A program made the translations under genes and the position numbers. Below the pieces are notes generated by a model that saw nothing but the letters and a program-made list of their open reading frames with translations, was not told the DNA's origin and did not search any database. A stretch of 64,000 bases of DNA, taken from Rotaria socialis (taxonomy: Eukaryota; Rotifera; Eurotatoria; Philodinida; Philodinidae). The stretch's first letter is position 1. Every line of letters starts with the position of its first letter. The stretch lies in contig CAJNYU010004283.1 of the NCBI GenBank assembly GCA_905331475.1, forward strand, positions 1 through 64,000. The letters run 5' to 3'. Positions 24,905-37,488 of this stretch are shown here, in pieces.

Positions 24905-27900
24905 TTCCAAAACTAAAATAAATGAAATCGTTAATACTACTTGCAGTGTGTTTTTAAACGAAATTCAATGTTGATTTTGTGTATAAAAGAGTCAAAAAAA
25001 GCGTTGCCATCATACTCGAAGCGAAAAAAAGTGCGTAGACAGCGATTTTGTTTTTGATACTTATTCTTTCTCGTTTGGATGTTTTTTAATTATGTTGGAA
25101 GGAACAAGAAAAATAGACTTCGCATCTTTTTAAAATGCACAGTCGTCCCCTTCGAAAACTATGGTTGAAATACATTAGCATTATTCTATGTGAGTCATTG
25201 GTTGTTAAGGTAATTGAATCTGCATAGTGGTCAGCGATGACATGACGTTCTTTTCCTCGAAAAGCCTACCATTCTCATGACAAAGGAAAATATTCATTTT
25301 ATCTTCAAGAGATTTATTTTTCGTGGTAGAATGAATTCGATCATGTATGCAAAATAACATAATATGCATCATGTAAAATACTTCTCTAATTCTTGTTCTC
25401 CGTGTATTTATGACGGCGAAGTAATAATATGTAGTGTTAAACTTACCGGAAAAAAGACATATGTTTTTCCGCTAAATTTAATAAAATCTCATCTAGTTCT
25501 ATTTTATATTCAAATATATTTAAGTATCGTATGCATGCATGATACAACAGCTGTTTTCATTAATAGGTATTCAAATGTTCAATTACGTACTTAGGAGGAA
25601 AAAATGTGTTATAATAGACTAATTATTATTGCCGATAGCAATTTAAAAAAAATAAATATTACTCTGTATTTGTCTAAAGAGAAGAACACTCCTGTATGTT
25701 TCTCAATCGATATATTTATATATGTGCTATATTTTCTAGATAAATACTAGGGTGATAATTTTCTACGCGTTTTACATTGGCGAATTGCTCTCTTACAACG
25801 CCTACATATTCCTTTTCCTCTATGAAAATTTTAAGCTTCAGAATGAATACGTAGCAGTCTGCATTGACAAGTATAAAATAAATGAACAAAAATAGAATGT
25901 TTAACGTTTGACGATAAGGAAAAATTCATATTGAAAGAAAAGCAAGGTTATTCCCTATGTAAATTATAAAACAAAGACTACAATACCAAAAGCTGTTATT
26001 TATTTTTCACGGTCAATTCACCAGTAACATAACTCAGAACTATATAAATTTTGGGAAAAAAACTCATTGATAAAGAAAAAATAATCATCATACTTGATAA
26101 AGAGTTTATAATGAACTAGATAAGAATCCAATGAGCTTTTCGTTCAGTAAAAAATCAGATGAATTCATCAGAAAAGAAGCGTCTAGATACAGGAGTCATA
26201 TGTGATGGGCATAAGTCAATGTCTTCATTTTTGTCAATGAAACTTGTATTTAATATATATTTGTCAACCGATTAAATCGTGCAAATAAATATGATCGACT
26301 AACAATGATAATCTGATCACCGTTTTCAATAATTGACTTTTTGTATATTTCAACGTTATAACTTCAATTAATTAATTCTTCTTGGCTTTTATGATAAAAA
26401 ACTTTCAATGGCAATATTTCTTCTCACAATTACTTATGATCTTCGAAGGCCATCGAGTGAATTTTACACATCAATGTACTGGGATTATTCAACTCTATTC
26501 GCCCATGATACGTATGGTACATCACCTTGAACAAGAATGACTCTCTATCACAATGGATTAATCTGAACTGAATTTTCATTATGGTCTCTTGAGTACACGA
26601 TCTTTCAGCCTTGATTACAAAAGAAAACTGCATCTCTTCTATGATGAAATTACTTATGTGTCTAATTATAATGATCCCCGATGAGTAATTCTCTATTGAA
26701 TATTGAACATGAGCATGTTTCAATCCTCTCATTATGTGTGTTAAAAGAAAAAAGAGAAGTCACATAGTTAACCTCATAAATAAACATATAACTAAAAGAG
26801 ATCCCATATGGCATGCAATTATTCGCATTAAATCTTTGCGAATGGTACTGCCACTAGGCTTTGATAAAATATTGATGATAGACTATAATAGCATCGCGGA
26901 TATTAATAGTGTCATTCAACAATCAAAGCAATAAATCTCAAGCAATTTTGACTTAATTATTTGCAAAGAAAAATTATAGACATTGAAGTCAATACTATAA
27001 ACATTATCTTAAAACTATTAGAAAATTACTCTACTTATTTTATATTCCAATTCAAACACAGATATATTGATCTTTTAGTTTCCTATGGAGATTGGCGAAT
27101 ATAGTTTGTGTAAGAATTTTTCTTATCTCACCATCATTTTGCTGCGTGACACTATCATTTGTGTGAGATTACTCAAAGAGCATAAAACTAGAATCATGAA
27201 CAGTATGGAAAAAATGTTTTTACACGATGTTTTCAGATTTCACATAAACGAGAGTAAATTTATATTAACCAAAAAGCATTACCTCTCTTAAAATCTATCA
27301 AGTATTCTACTTACTAATTGCATAAAATCTTGATCGCTTACTGAATTGTCTTTGTCAATGTTGATATAATAAACCTATATGATTTTTCTAATGGCATTTC
27401 CTTCATACTTTGCATTTTCAACATAATTGATAGATTCTTTTAACATGAATAATGTCGTGAAAAAGTCTATCCGGCGTTCTGTAAGTAAATGCAACATCTT
27501 TTACGAATACTCAAAATACTCAGTCGGGTACGTTTACCTTTTAAATCAATCTTAATTTTTTTTATAGCTGCCAAGATACGAGCAACTGTTTAAATGACTT
27601 ATTGCAAAAACAAAAGTAACCATAAGTAAATATGATGCCAAGAAACATCTCTAGAAATATGTCACAGTGATATTCGAAAAATGATGATGATGTCACTCCA
27701 AGCAATGTATAAAAATGAGTCTTACCTTCTATTTGCTAATGAGTATTGTTTCTAAAAATGGCATTGTATGCAGGGGATCGTAGCTTCTATATTATCATGA
27801 GCTCTCCACATATAATTAACAGTCCTGAGCGCGTACCAATGTACGAAAAGCATAAAAAATGAAGAACAAAAATAGTAATTTAAGCTGAATTCTAGACTAA

Positions 27901-28462
27901 AGCACTTTTATACATTTTTAAATTATAGAATATTCTTAGTTTTTAATGCTGAGAAAATGTGAGGAGATGAACTGCACAGTAGAAAATTTTCAACGCCGAC
28001 TATAACTAACTACCTTATTGAACACGAATGACTGAAGTCTATTTACTAAGCAAATAAATCAGTTATCTTAGGCGCCGCGTCCACTTTGACGTCAAGCAAG
28101 TGAACTTTTATCATAGACACTTTCTCCTGTTTTCTTATATCTCCTCTGTTAAAAATAAGTCATATTTTATGAACATGTCACTCCTATCAATGAAAACATT
28201 AAATTCTTATTTGTAACGCGTCAAAACGCCCATATAAAATGTTCTCATGAAGGTCAATGCGACACGTAGATGTGCATAACATCTGAATACTAAGAGAAAA
28301 TTAAAGATCAACTTTGAATTTCTTCTATTGATTATTTTGTTGGTTAATTATCTTTGATTTCAATGATGTAAGAAGGTAAGTTATAAAATAATAATAAAAA
28401 AAATGTGTTTATTAAAAATAAATAATTATAGAAAATTTAATTACAAAAACAAATAAAAAATA
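24905..28462. other. Intergenic, no supported gene
   Basis: Very AT-rich. The 100-codon minus-strand frame at 26430-26732 and smaller frames have no domain, signal peptide or splice context that I trust. The left edge should carry the promoter of the 24514-24904 gene. Confidence 0.5.
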
Positions 28463-29690
28463 TCAGATTGAGTGATTGTATAAAATTCGTTTTAAATACA
28501 TTTCAAATTCTTCAGGTGAATCAGCATAGATCTAAAAAGAATTCCATTAAAAAAAAGGAATGAAATTATTTCTAAAAAGAATTTACATGATGTCCGGCGT
28601 CTTTTATTGTTTCAACAAAAACATTTCTACGCCGAGATTGCATAATCAAAGATGACTCGATTGTTATGTTCACCGTGAAGAAAACATATTGGAATTTGTT
28701 CATCTAATAAATGAATTCGTTCAATAATGGGCTCTAATTATAAAAATAGAACACAATGGTAAAAATATTCGATAGTGAAATAGATTTGTAAACCTTTTGC
28801 GCATGCAAAGCAATCACTAATAGTTCGAAATGCTTCTTCACCAGTCGGTAATTGAGCATTGCAATGATATATATATATGAACTAATATTCGATCGTCATC
28901 AAAGAGTCTGCTAGATTTTTCACGAAGATCAGCACGAAAATATTTTACAGCGGGAACACCTACGCAAATAAAATATTATAATGAACTGTTTGTAATATAA
29001 AAGGTATTAGTGGAATCTCTATGAGATTTTAATTTGAAATAGGATATAAATAAGCACTATAAGATGACCTTATTCGTACTAAATTTAGATAAATCCTCAA
29101 TCACTTTATTCAATTACCATATATGTATCAGCCTGTCTTTCATAAATGGAGTATTGCTATGATATCTGTCTAGGAATTTATCACACTATTGTTCCTATAG
29201 CTTTTAAATTATATTAGAGAATATAATTCAATTACCTAATGGTGCAACAGCACGAAGTCCAGTTAACGGTGAAGTTTCATCATAACTGGTAAAAATGTTC
29301 TTAACCATCCTGGTATACGTTGTAATCCATTCTTCGATCATGCCAAACATTTGTTTTTCAGCTTCCTTTGAATCAAGACTAAATATTGGTCGAGTACTAC
29401 GTGCACCACCTGGCAAATCAATAGCATAGACAGATCGATCTGAATACAATTGGTCAATATCTAAACTCCATATACCAACACCACCATCAGAACCATGAAC
29501 GAAAATAATAGGAATATTAGTTGAAGCCATATTTGAACATATTGTCCATATTCTATGAGTATCATTTAAAATAGGTACATAACAACCGCCAAAATGAGAT
29601 TTGAATGTTTCTAATATTCTCATTTCAGCACGTTCGAGTTGTTTAGGACCCGTTTTAGTTCATGCAAAACGACTGAAATAAAATAAGGGA
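28463..29690 (-). pseudogene. Broken ABHD4/ABHD5-like alpha/beta hydrolase
   Basis: Pieces in family order on the minus strand: QLERAEMRIL, then IPIIFVHGSDGGVGIWSLD and YAIDLPGGARSTRP, a cap-region piece (LTGLRAVAPLG), an exon at 28800-28960 (VPAVKYFRADLREKSS... then NAQLPTGEEAF), a strand with ICFLHGEH, and a C-terminal exon reading IYADSPEEFEMYLKRI then TGA. Lesions: the segment that should carry the nucleophile elbow is absent, as IEEW joins the cap directly; a frame change lies in an AT run near 28865-28880; another near 28660; and a stop occurs where the family has Trp near 29660. It lies downstream of the intact relative at 31153-32850 on the same strand and is probably a decayed tandem copy. 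Confidence 0.75.
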
Positions 29691-31152
29691 AAAAATTCTA
29701 TCCGATTTGATCTTTGCTTCTATGTTTAGCCATAAATTGTGACTAAGCAAATTTTCCAACTGATGAACTGCTTTACAACTCGCAAATTTATGTAGCTAAG
29801 TAAGGGGAAGAAAACTGATTTTGAATGATAACTACAAACTTTGTACTGAGATAAATGTTAAGCTCGCCTAATTTTCTTTATTTAATTCTTCGTATTAAAG
29901 TGTGTCGTTATGTAAATTTGGTATACCATATTAAAAAGGACAGTAAAACGTCTTAAACATTTTCATCCTATTTATAGTTCATTGCAGAGATGCCCCTAGG
30001 CCGGCTGCAGGCTAGCAAAAGAATTTTTTTTTGACTGTAGCCTCGCCTGATCCGTCCATATCATATTGAACCAAGTTAACAGACTATGCCAGCTCAGAGT
30101 TATTGACCTGATTCCAGTTTTTTTTTGTATGATCTTTTTGTATCAATCTAATAGTAAATTAATCAAAAAACACATGAATCAGGTCAATAACTTTGAGCTG
30201 GCATAGCCTGCTAACCTGGTTCAATATTATATGGACGGATCAGGCGAGGCTACAGTCAAAAAAAATTTCTTTTGCTGGCCTGGTGACACCTCTGGTTCAT
30301 TGCAGTCTATACGCATACAAATTGTACTATCTGAAATATGTGAGATTAAAAACTCAAAATCAATGAAGTCACTAAACTTTCCTATGATTTGAAAAGAAGA
30401 AATTCCAAAAACGTGTTTCTTTCGGTCGGAATTAAATATCATTTATCAAAGATGATGATACCTGGGCCAATCCAAAATCGATTCTAACTCACAATTCATC
30501 AGTGAACTTAGTAAAGATTCAAACGGCTGCTATCTGTAAAAGTAATAAGAGTAAATTATTTCTGTTTTCACCTGTAATAATGTAATTTTGACTGCTTTGT
30601 TATATTGAAATTATCACGCTAAAATAAAAGAGATGACCTTTTTCTCCTGTTTTTTAACCAAGCTTTATAACTAATTCGAATTCTTTCCTTTCTATCTTGA
30701 AAACGCATGCATTGGTGATCAAGAACCCGATAGAATGAATTAAAAACTGCTCACTTTCGAAAAGCTATTCGACACTTTCTTTGCGATGGCGATGCAATAT
30801 AACAACTACTAAAATGCACAGAAGACCATTTAACAAGCGTATTCTTTAAAACTACGAACCACTGTGATAATTCACTTGGTTTACTGTCTAATAATGATTT
30901 TGCTATGCCAGTAAGATCACACATCGATGTGAATATCATTAGATCAATATCATTGGATGGATATATTGAATTGGCATCAAAGTTTTCATAGTCTTCTATA
31001 TAAGTTTTCATTGGTACGATTTCATTTTTTTTTCTATCTAAAAATTAACGTGTAAAACAAACTACTGTTGCGCATATTCGAAAAACATGATTAGAATGCA
31101 AAATGCAAAGAAAGAAGTTCATAAATAATTCATCTGACTAAAAATATGGATT
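29691..31152. other. Between hydrolase copies: a hAT MITE and unassigned exon-like frames
   Basis: Besides the MITE at 29985-30294, a minus-strand frame at 30751-31011 (containing SLLDSKPSELSQW and LVKWSSVHF) and an exon-like stretch near 30470-30520 (PFESLLSSLMNCELESILDW, followed by a GT donor and preceded by AG) look more protein-like than chance. I cannot join them to a gene or name a family. They could be remnants of another gene or upstream parts of the pseudogene. Confidence 0.35.
29985..30294. mobile_element. hAT-type MITE (310 bp) with 8-bp target duplication
   Basis: The ends CAGAGATG and, inverted, CAGAGGTG match the hAT-type CAGRGNTG terminus. Arms of about 125 bases pair almost throughout (GACTGTAGCCTCGCCTGATC, CTATGCCAGCTC, TATTGACCTGATTC and their complements). 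GTTCATTG occurs directly on both sides (29977-29984 and 30295-30302). No transposase is encoded, so it must be mobilised in trans. Confidence 0.9.
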
Positions 31153-32850
31153 TTACTCTCGGAGTATCGTAGTTGTTATTCTATCATCTCTAGATGCTAA
31201 CGAATGAAATCCCTGTGGTACATCACTTAGTATATCAATCATAACTTCATGAAATTGTATCGGTCTTTCCATGAAAAAGAAATGTGCAGCATTATGAATA
31301 ATCTAAACTAATGAATAAATACGTACAGAAATCTATTTATTTTCTACCTCCTACTTTTAAAGATGTATTTGAAGAACCACGCCGATGAAGTATTTGTTGT
31401 GCTGGTGTACTATCAATATGTGTACGAGATCCATATATGAATACAATGGGGATTTCACCGGAAATAGTTTCCATACGAGAATGATCTACTTGAACGATCG
31501 GTTCTTTAGCCCATCCATACCATGATGCTAATGCTTGAAAGCCAACATCACCACTTCAAAGAAGTAAACAAAAATTTCAATAACTATAGACAAGAAAATC
31601 TACCTGGCTGGTTGTATATTAACATGATATAAATATTCATAGAGTGTATCTGATTTTTTATTTGAATTTTCAACCGGTGCTAGACGTTTCCAACGTGGTG
31701 CAAGTAATTTTAATAATGGCAATCCTAGAAATATGCAAAGAAAAGACATAATAAACTAGATATCAGTTGGATAGGACGAAGATTAAACTCGACTATTTCC
31801 GATCGCGTCTACTTTCATGATCGTTTTTGTTTTTGTTGTTCTTGAAAATAATGTAACAAATCTGTGTGCTACGCTGCCAAGAAAAAAAGCACATATACAC
31901 CGAGTGAATAATTTACCTAATGGTCCAAGATATCGGAATGCTGAAAATGATGTCCATGATTCTGTAAAATATGCCAGAAGTTTAATCCAAAATGGTGTAG
32001 TTAAATGTAATTGATATTCATCTGGTTTCGGATTAAAACCCCAAGGATCAAGGAGAATTAATTTTTTAATAAACAATCCATATCTAATAGTATACAATGT
32101 AGCTAAATAAGCACCAAAACCATGTCCAATCAGAAAGAATTTTTCTTGTAGACCAACAGCTATACGCCAATCTTCAATTGATTCAATAAACTTTGTTTCA
32201 GCATTGATAGAATTTGTTTGATCGAAATTAGGTCTTGATGAACGACCAAAACCAAGTATATCAAACATATAAATTGGATGACGTTTACTTAAAAAATCGA
32301 TATTTTCTATCCATATTCCACTAGCACAACCAAAGTCATGAATAAGTACTATGGGAGTTGCATTATCCGGTGAGCATAAACTTCGTACAGTCCAAATTGC
32401 ATTATCACCTCTAGAAGAAAATATCTAATGAATATTCAGTCTGAATTTCAATCTACCTTATATGTATATATTCACCGGTATATTTATTTTTCAAACCTAC
32501 ATATGAAAATCATTTCTGACGTAAATTGATTATATCGTATAATTACCGTGATACAGTTGTTCTTCGGCATGCGTAAGCATATGTGGAGAAACAGATATGA
32601 AATTGAGTAACAGGCGTGGAATACGCCATGATGTTATACCAGTTCTTTAGAAACATAAAATTGGTGAGTTGTGTTTTTACTTCAAATTATTCTTAATAAA
32701 TATTTACGCCGCTATTGCTGTTGCATTGAAAGGTATTTTTTTGTTTTGATTTTTGATAAGACTCGTTTCTGTTCGAACGTCATTCGATGTGGGCAACTTA
32801 TCATGATCATACAGATCAGTATCGTGTCTTTCAACAGTAGTGTTTTTCAT
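31153..32850 (-). CDS. ABHD4/ABHD5-like protein lacking the nucleophile (414 aa, 7 exons)
   Basis: Exons: 32850-32708, 32644-32547, 32496-32457, 32410-31917, 31724-31604, 31553-31355 and 31302-31153. Phases agree; total 1245 nt. The start is set by the AG of GTATTTTTAG 8 nt upstream. Family marks: IWTV before the first strand, HDFG oxyanion region (118-121), FDILGFGRSSRP (143-154), LLDPWGF, the GPLG-containing cap, Asp346 in YGSRTHID, and His372 in AAHFFF. The nucleophile elbow reads GHGFG (189-193), with Gly191 where ABHD4 has Ser and ABHD5 (CGI-58) has Asn. It should therefore not hydrolyse substrates by the usual mechanism. ABHD5 is the non-catalytic activator of the lipase ATGL on lipid droplets, and an ATGL-like gene lies at 57164-59660, so a similar co-activator role is plausible (inference). 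The N-terminal 47 residues are charged and not conserved. Confidence 0.85.
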
Positions 32851-33318
32851 TCTTTGCTCTAAAAATACGATGTACGTATAGATAAGATATGTATGAGTAA
32901 AATTAACTATTACACAGTACAAATGAAAAATATAGTGTTTCAGTTCTTTCTGAGTAACATCATCGGACTACTGAAAGTCGATTTAATGTTAATCGAGAAT
33001 AAAATTAGTTATTCGATTGTAATATTATTGTTGTTTTACTCATACATAGTCGAAATAATTTTACAGGTGAATCTCTTCATATAACACAATGAAGAAAATA
33101 TTTATTTTATTTTGTTCAAAAAGTGATTAAATCAGTCTCACATACACTGAAGCTAAATGACAGGCGTACTGATAGTAACTATCTGAAATTTTAATGTCTC
33201 TCAAGTAGTTCTCTCCGACATCAATTTCTACTATTCTATCTATTATTGCAGCGGATTAAAATCTGAGTTTTTCATATGATGAATTTCTTCACGAGCTTCA
33301 TGATTTTATATAACATAG
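32851..33318. other. Upstream region of the ABHD5-like gene
   Basis: AT-rich, no supported coding sequence. Expected to hold the promoter of the minus-strand hydrolase gene. The acceptor-like GTATTTTTAG ending at 32859 is the probable 3' splice site for a leader. Confidence 0.5.
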
Positions 33319-33888
33319 CAGAGATGGGCAAGTCAGCGTTTTTTCGACTCAAGTCAAGTCAAGTCAAGTCATGAGTAGTTCAAAATATTTTCAAGTCAAG
33401 TCAAGTCAAGGCGAGCACTTTTTCAAGTCAAGTCAAGTCTGATTTTAAGTCAAGTCAATTTGAGTCATAATTCATTCAAAAAATCATCAGGTGAAGTCAT
33501 TTTTCGACTTGACTTGCCCATCTTTGATTTATTATTTGTATTTTTCTTCTACATTTCAAATTAGAGTTCAAAAATTCAATTAATAAAAGTTCTCTATACA
33601 TATAATTTTTGACTTGACTTGAATTTCTCTGTACGACTTGTTGCAAGTCAAGTCAAGTCATGACCCATCACTGACTTGAATCAAGTCAAGTCAAGTCAAG
33701 TCATGAGTGTTTACAAGTCAAGTCAAGTCATGAGTGTTTACAAGTCAAGTCAAGTCAAGTCATAATCCATTCAAAAAAATCATCAAGTCAAGTCATAATC
33801 CATTCAAAAAAATCATCAAGTCAAGTCATAATCCATTCAAAAAAATCATCAAGTCAAGTCATTTTTTGACTTGACTTGCCCATCTCTG
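33319..33888. mobile_element. hAT-like element (570 bp) filled with AAGTC satellite
   Basis: The ends CAGAGATGGGCAAGTC and its exact complement GACTTGCCCATCTCTG form hAT-type termini. TAACATAG flanks both sides directly (33311-33318 and 33889-33896). The interior is dominated by AAGTC pentamers in both orientations plus a repeated unit containing CATAATCCATTCAAAAAAATC. An internal near-copy of the right end (GACTTGCCCATCTTTG, about 33513-33528) suggests one copy grew or inserted into another. No transposase. Confidence 0.9.
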
Positions 33889-33896
33889 TAACATAG

Positions 33897-34550
33897 ACAT
33901 TTGTATATAATATATAACTCTATTGAATAGTTCACTCATCTACTTCTATTTATTATCTTCAATCAGTCAACAACAAGAGAAAGAGATAATTCAACACTAC
34001 GCAATGATACAATTAAAAACAAATGGTAGTTTTCATTAGAATATTTATACGAAGATACTGTCTAATTGTTAATATTAGTTCTCATGTTTTACAACTCTGA
34101 ACATCTTTTTTTAAATCCATGTTAGTGTACGAGTTTCGTGTGACATTCCCTTATGGCGAACGGTTTTATTCAGCAACTATCTAATATTGAAATTCATCGC
34201 CGCCATCGTCTGTACAATAAATCTAGGCGCTGATTTTTAATAGAAAATATGTTCAAGGTGATTAAGTGAAAGCTTACCTAAATATTTCTAGAAAAACCAA
34301 AATAAATGCGCATTCAATCAGTTGTTTATGACTCATTGATTGAGATGTGCGCTGCGCGAAGGAAGGAAGGGCAGTCATATTTTCTTTCTGCTTTCGATTG
34401 GTCCATTCCATTCAATATTACAAGCAATAAAAATTGCTCTAATACTGATAGCGCTTCTATGTCATTGCTGTCTATTTTGTTTTCTTAATAGATTCAATTC
34501 AAAGAATATCACTCTTAACAAAAGAGTTATATTTTCTTCTTCTAAATTAA
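33897..34550. other. Upstream region of the F-box gene
   Basis: No supported coding sequence. TTGTTTTCTTAATAG ending at about 34489, some 60 bases before the ATG, is an acceptor-like site. Confidence 0.45.
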
Positions 34551-36251
34551 ATGGCTTTGCACATCTCATATCTTGATACATTACCAGTTGAAATTCTTCA
34601 TCATATTCTCGATAATCTCAATACTCAAACAATTCTATTTTCATTTCGCTTTGCTTGTAAACGATTTCATTCAATTGGTAATTCATATAATTATTATGAT
34701 TTCAATTTTGAGTCAATATCGAAAACAAAATTTCTTCATATGTGCCGTATAATACCTTTTGAGCAAGTTGTTTCTTTAACATTATCCGATAAAGATGACA
34801 CTCATGGTCAAATAGATTTATTTAATTCATTATTCAATATCAATCAGTTCATTCGGCTTCGTTCATTAACACTTATTCAAATAGAAACTCATGATTTAAA
34901 ATTATTTTTGAATTATGCTATTCATTCCTCGTTATTATTTCTGTCTATCGATTGTCAAACAATAAGTATACATGAAGAAAATACTGCATTGAATCTTATA
35001 TCATCAACTATAGAACATTGTTCGCTGCAAACACTTAACTTGAGTATGCGGCCTAAAGATATGAAAGAACTTCAATGGCCTCTTAATCTTACTATCAGCT
35101 ATCTTAGAATCAAGAACAGTATAACGTGCGATCAATTCTATACTATTCTCCGACATTCTCCTTGTTTGCGAACCATCGTTTTAAAAGATTTTAATGTTGA
35201 TGATACAAGTGAAAAAATTCTCCCGTGTTTTAATCATGCACCATTTTTACAAATAAAATCATTAACATGTGAAGATGGTCGTATACAAATAAATAAACTT
35301 GAACAATGTCTTACATTAACACCTGCGCTTGTTTATCTGAAATTGATCGGTTGTGGAAATTTATTCTGTTCTACATTTGATGGTTATCGGTGGGAGCAAT
35401 TGATTAAAAATAAGCTTCCATTATTAGAAAAATTTGATTTTTTAATCTCGGCTTTCACTCATGTTAACTTCGATACAAGTACCGTCGAAGAAATGATTTC
35501 TTCGTTTCGAACATCATTTTGGCTAGATGAAAAGCATTGTTTGGTTACATGTGATTATATTATTTGTTCGCATAAACTTTTACTTTATTCATTACCATTC
35601 TGTACCGAGCATTTTGTATATTATAATACGGATACTAGGAAAGTTTCTGCTAAGAACTTTACTGTAACGAATAATTATTCGATGATGATGGATAATGTGA
35701 AAGAATTACATTTACATTTAACTGAATTTATTAATGTTGATGAAATAGAAAAAGTATATCATTTACTATTTCGAAATGTTACTGAACTTACCATAGCTAC
35801 GAATGGTGGATGGCCAGACGATGCATTTAGATTTTTTTCGACAATAATCGACCTATCACATATTGAGAAACTTTCATTATCAATTAGATTCATTGATGAA
35901 TATACTCCAATTATTGTTCATAGTATTAATCAGTTACTCAAATGTTCTCCTAATATTTATGTGTTATCTTTACATGACTTTTGGAGTGCAGATAATTTTG
36001 CATCAACTGTAGAAACAGTATATTCAATGATAACTCCAAATATAAAACATTTAAATATTCGGGTGCAAAATAGTGACGAAGTTAAATTTATTATTGAAAA
36101 TTTTGAAAATTTAAAAAGTATCACTTTTGAATATGCACAAAATTTAATTTTAAACCGTGGAAAATTTATTGAAGTCTTCTCAGATATGAAAAGGCATATT
36201 TCAAGATGGGAAAGTCATTACGCCTTCCATGTATGGTTAGATAAGGCTTGA
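34551..36251 (+). CDS. F-box protein, single exon (566 aa)
   Basis: An intronless frame begins ATG at 34551 and ends TGA. Residues 5-50 form an F-box: LDTLPVEILHHILDNL, then CKRFHSIGNSYNYYDFNF. The remainder is a Leu/Ile-rich region with loosely spaced LRR-like strands (LRSLTLIQIE, LLFLSIDCQ, LQTLNLSM, VTELTIATNGG, IKHLNIRVQN), as in F-box adaptors that recruit substrates to SCF ubiquitin ligases. No zinc or kelch motif is visible. Such single-exon F-box/LRR-like genes are often expanded families in rotifers and other invertebrates (established pattern; no copy number is claimed). The substrate is unknown. Confidence 0.85.
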   Translation: MALHISYLDTLPVEILHHILDNLNTQTILFSFRFACKRFHSIGNSYNYYDFNFESISKTKFLHMCRIIPFEQVVSLTLSDKDDTHGQIDLFNSLFNINQFIRLRSLTLIQIETHDLKLFLNYAIHSSLLFLSIDCQTISIHEENTALNLISSTIEHCSLQTLNLSMRPKDMKELQWPLNLTISYLRIKNSITCDQFYTILRHSPCLRTIVLKDFNVDDTSEKILPCFNHAPFLQIKSLTCEDGRIQINKLEQCLTLTPALVYLKLIGCGNLFCSTFDGYRWEQLIKNKLPLLEKFDFLISAFTHVNFDTSTVEEMISSFRTSFWLDEKHCLVTCDYIICSHKLLLYSLPFCTEHFVYYNTDTRKVSAKNFTVTNNYSMMMDNVKELHLHLTEFINVDEIEKVYHLLFRNVTELTIATNGGWPDDAFRFFSTIIDLSHIEKLSLSIRFIDEYTPIIVHSINQLLKCSPNIYVLSLHDFWSADNFASTVETVYSMITPNIKHLNIRVQNSDEVKFIIENFENLKSITFEYAQNLILNRGKFIEVFSDMKRHISRWESHYAFHVWLDKA

Positions 36252-37488
36252 AATCCGGTTTTTATTTAGTATTTTTTGTAAAATCCTTCTTCATTTCTCG
36301 AATCGATTAAAATAATGATTTCTTCTACAAAACCTATAATTGATATAGCAGTATCGTCTCAAAAGTAGATCATAGAGACTGTTTGTATACGATCTAAAGC
36401 CTAAACTTATTAAAAAGGTTGAACTATTGGCCCACTATACTTCGGAGGCAATTTGAACACCATATTTTATATAGCTACGGATTTACCTGTAAATATTGAT
36501 ACTCATATGATATTTACGCTTATGCACCTATCGAAGCCGTAAAATACACTTACATCTTCAACATTATTCATATTTTTTAAAGAGCAGCGAATATGCGCGC
36601 TAAGGGTGCATACAACAGATTCAGTTGTTTTGTACGTCACCATTTGATTAGATGAAGGTCTCCGTATCTACATGAATACATGTAATGCAATGGTTAATCA
36701 TGATAAAATGAATGCAGAGTAAGATAAATCTCACCATATTGTCAAGTACGATATCTAACTCGAACGTTGTTACTCTCTAATTACGCCACCGCATTTACAG
36801 AAACATACGATAACATGAAAAAGACTTTAATTGTGCCAAATTTTTTATCATTAACTATGCTTTGTAAGATTTTCCATAAAAAATCACTGAAGTTAACTTT
36901 TCGAAATTGTGACGCAGTTTTTCAAAGAGAGATTATGTGAGTTCCTTTCAGTTCATGCTGTGATATCCACCATTGTCCAATAACATGAAGATTTAAAAAA
37001 AGATTATTTTTGAACTATTTATATCGAGTGATTGATTTAAACACTGGATCTTGACAAATTCTGAAAAAACGTATCAGAATTTGACAAAAAATCTGAAAAT
37101 AAAAATTCCTAAGCAATATCATCTGCTGAGGATTTCTCTATAGAATTCTGTTAGCTACTCAAATATTTTAGATACGATCGGGTTTGACATTATCAGTATC
37201 ACCATGCGCATCATTCACACACAAGAAGTAATAATAAAAAGAAAAGAAAAATTGAAAACTTTGATGGAAAAAGAGAAAATATTATACGTTTCTTTTCAAT
37301 GCAACGCGAACAAACACATTCGTGCACGAATTTCAACGAAACGAAATCAATTTTTATACTGTCTTCAACGTACGTCTGGCATTTAGAATGCCGAAAGATG
37401 ATAAATAGTTGTCGCATACAAATATCGTAAAAAAGGAAGAGGCTTTGAAAAAAAAAGCAAAATTTTAATTCGATCCTCAGTCCTTGAA
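36252..37488. other. Intergenic, no supported gene
   Basis: AT-rich; no domain-bearing frame. Likely holds the 3' UTR of the F-box gene on its left. Confidence 0.5.

Noticed and set aside
26430..26732. 100-codon minus-strand frame
   Set aside because: No motif, no splice or leader context, and composition equal to its AT-rich surroundings.
33340..33880. AAGTC array as a telomeric or CRISPR-like repeat
   Set aside because: Both orientations are mixed, there are no unique spacers, and it is bounded by transposon ends with a target duplication.
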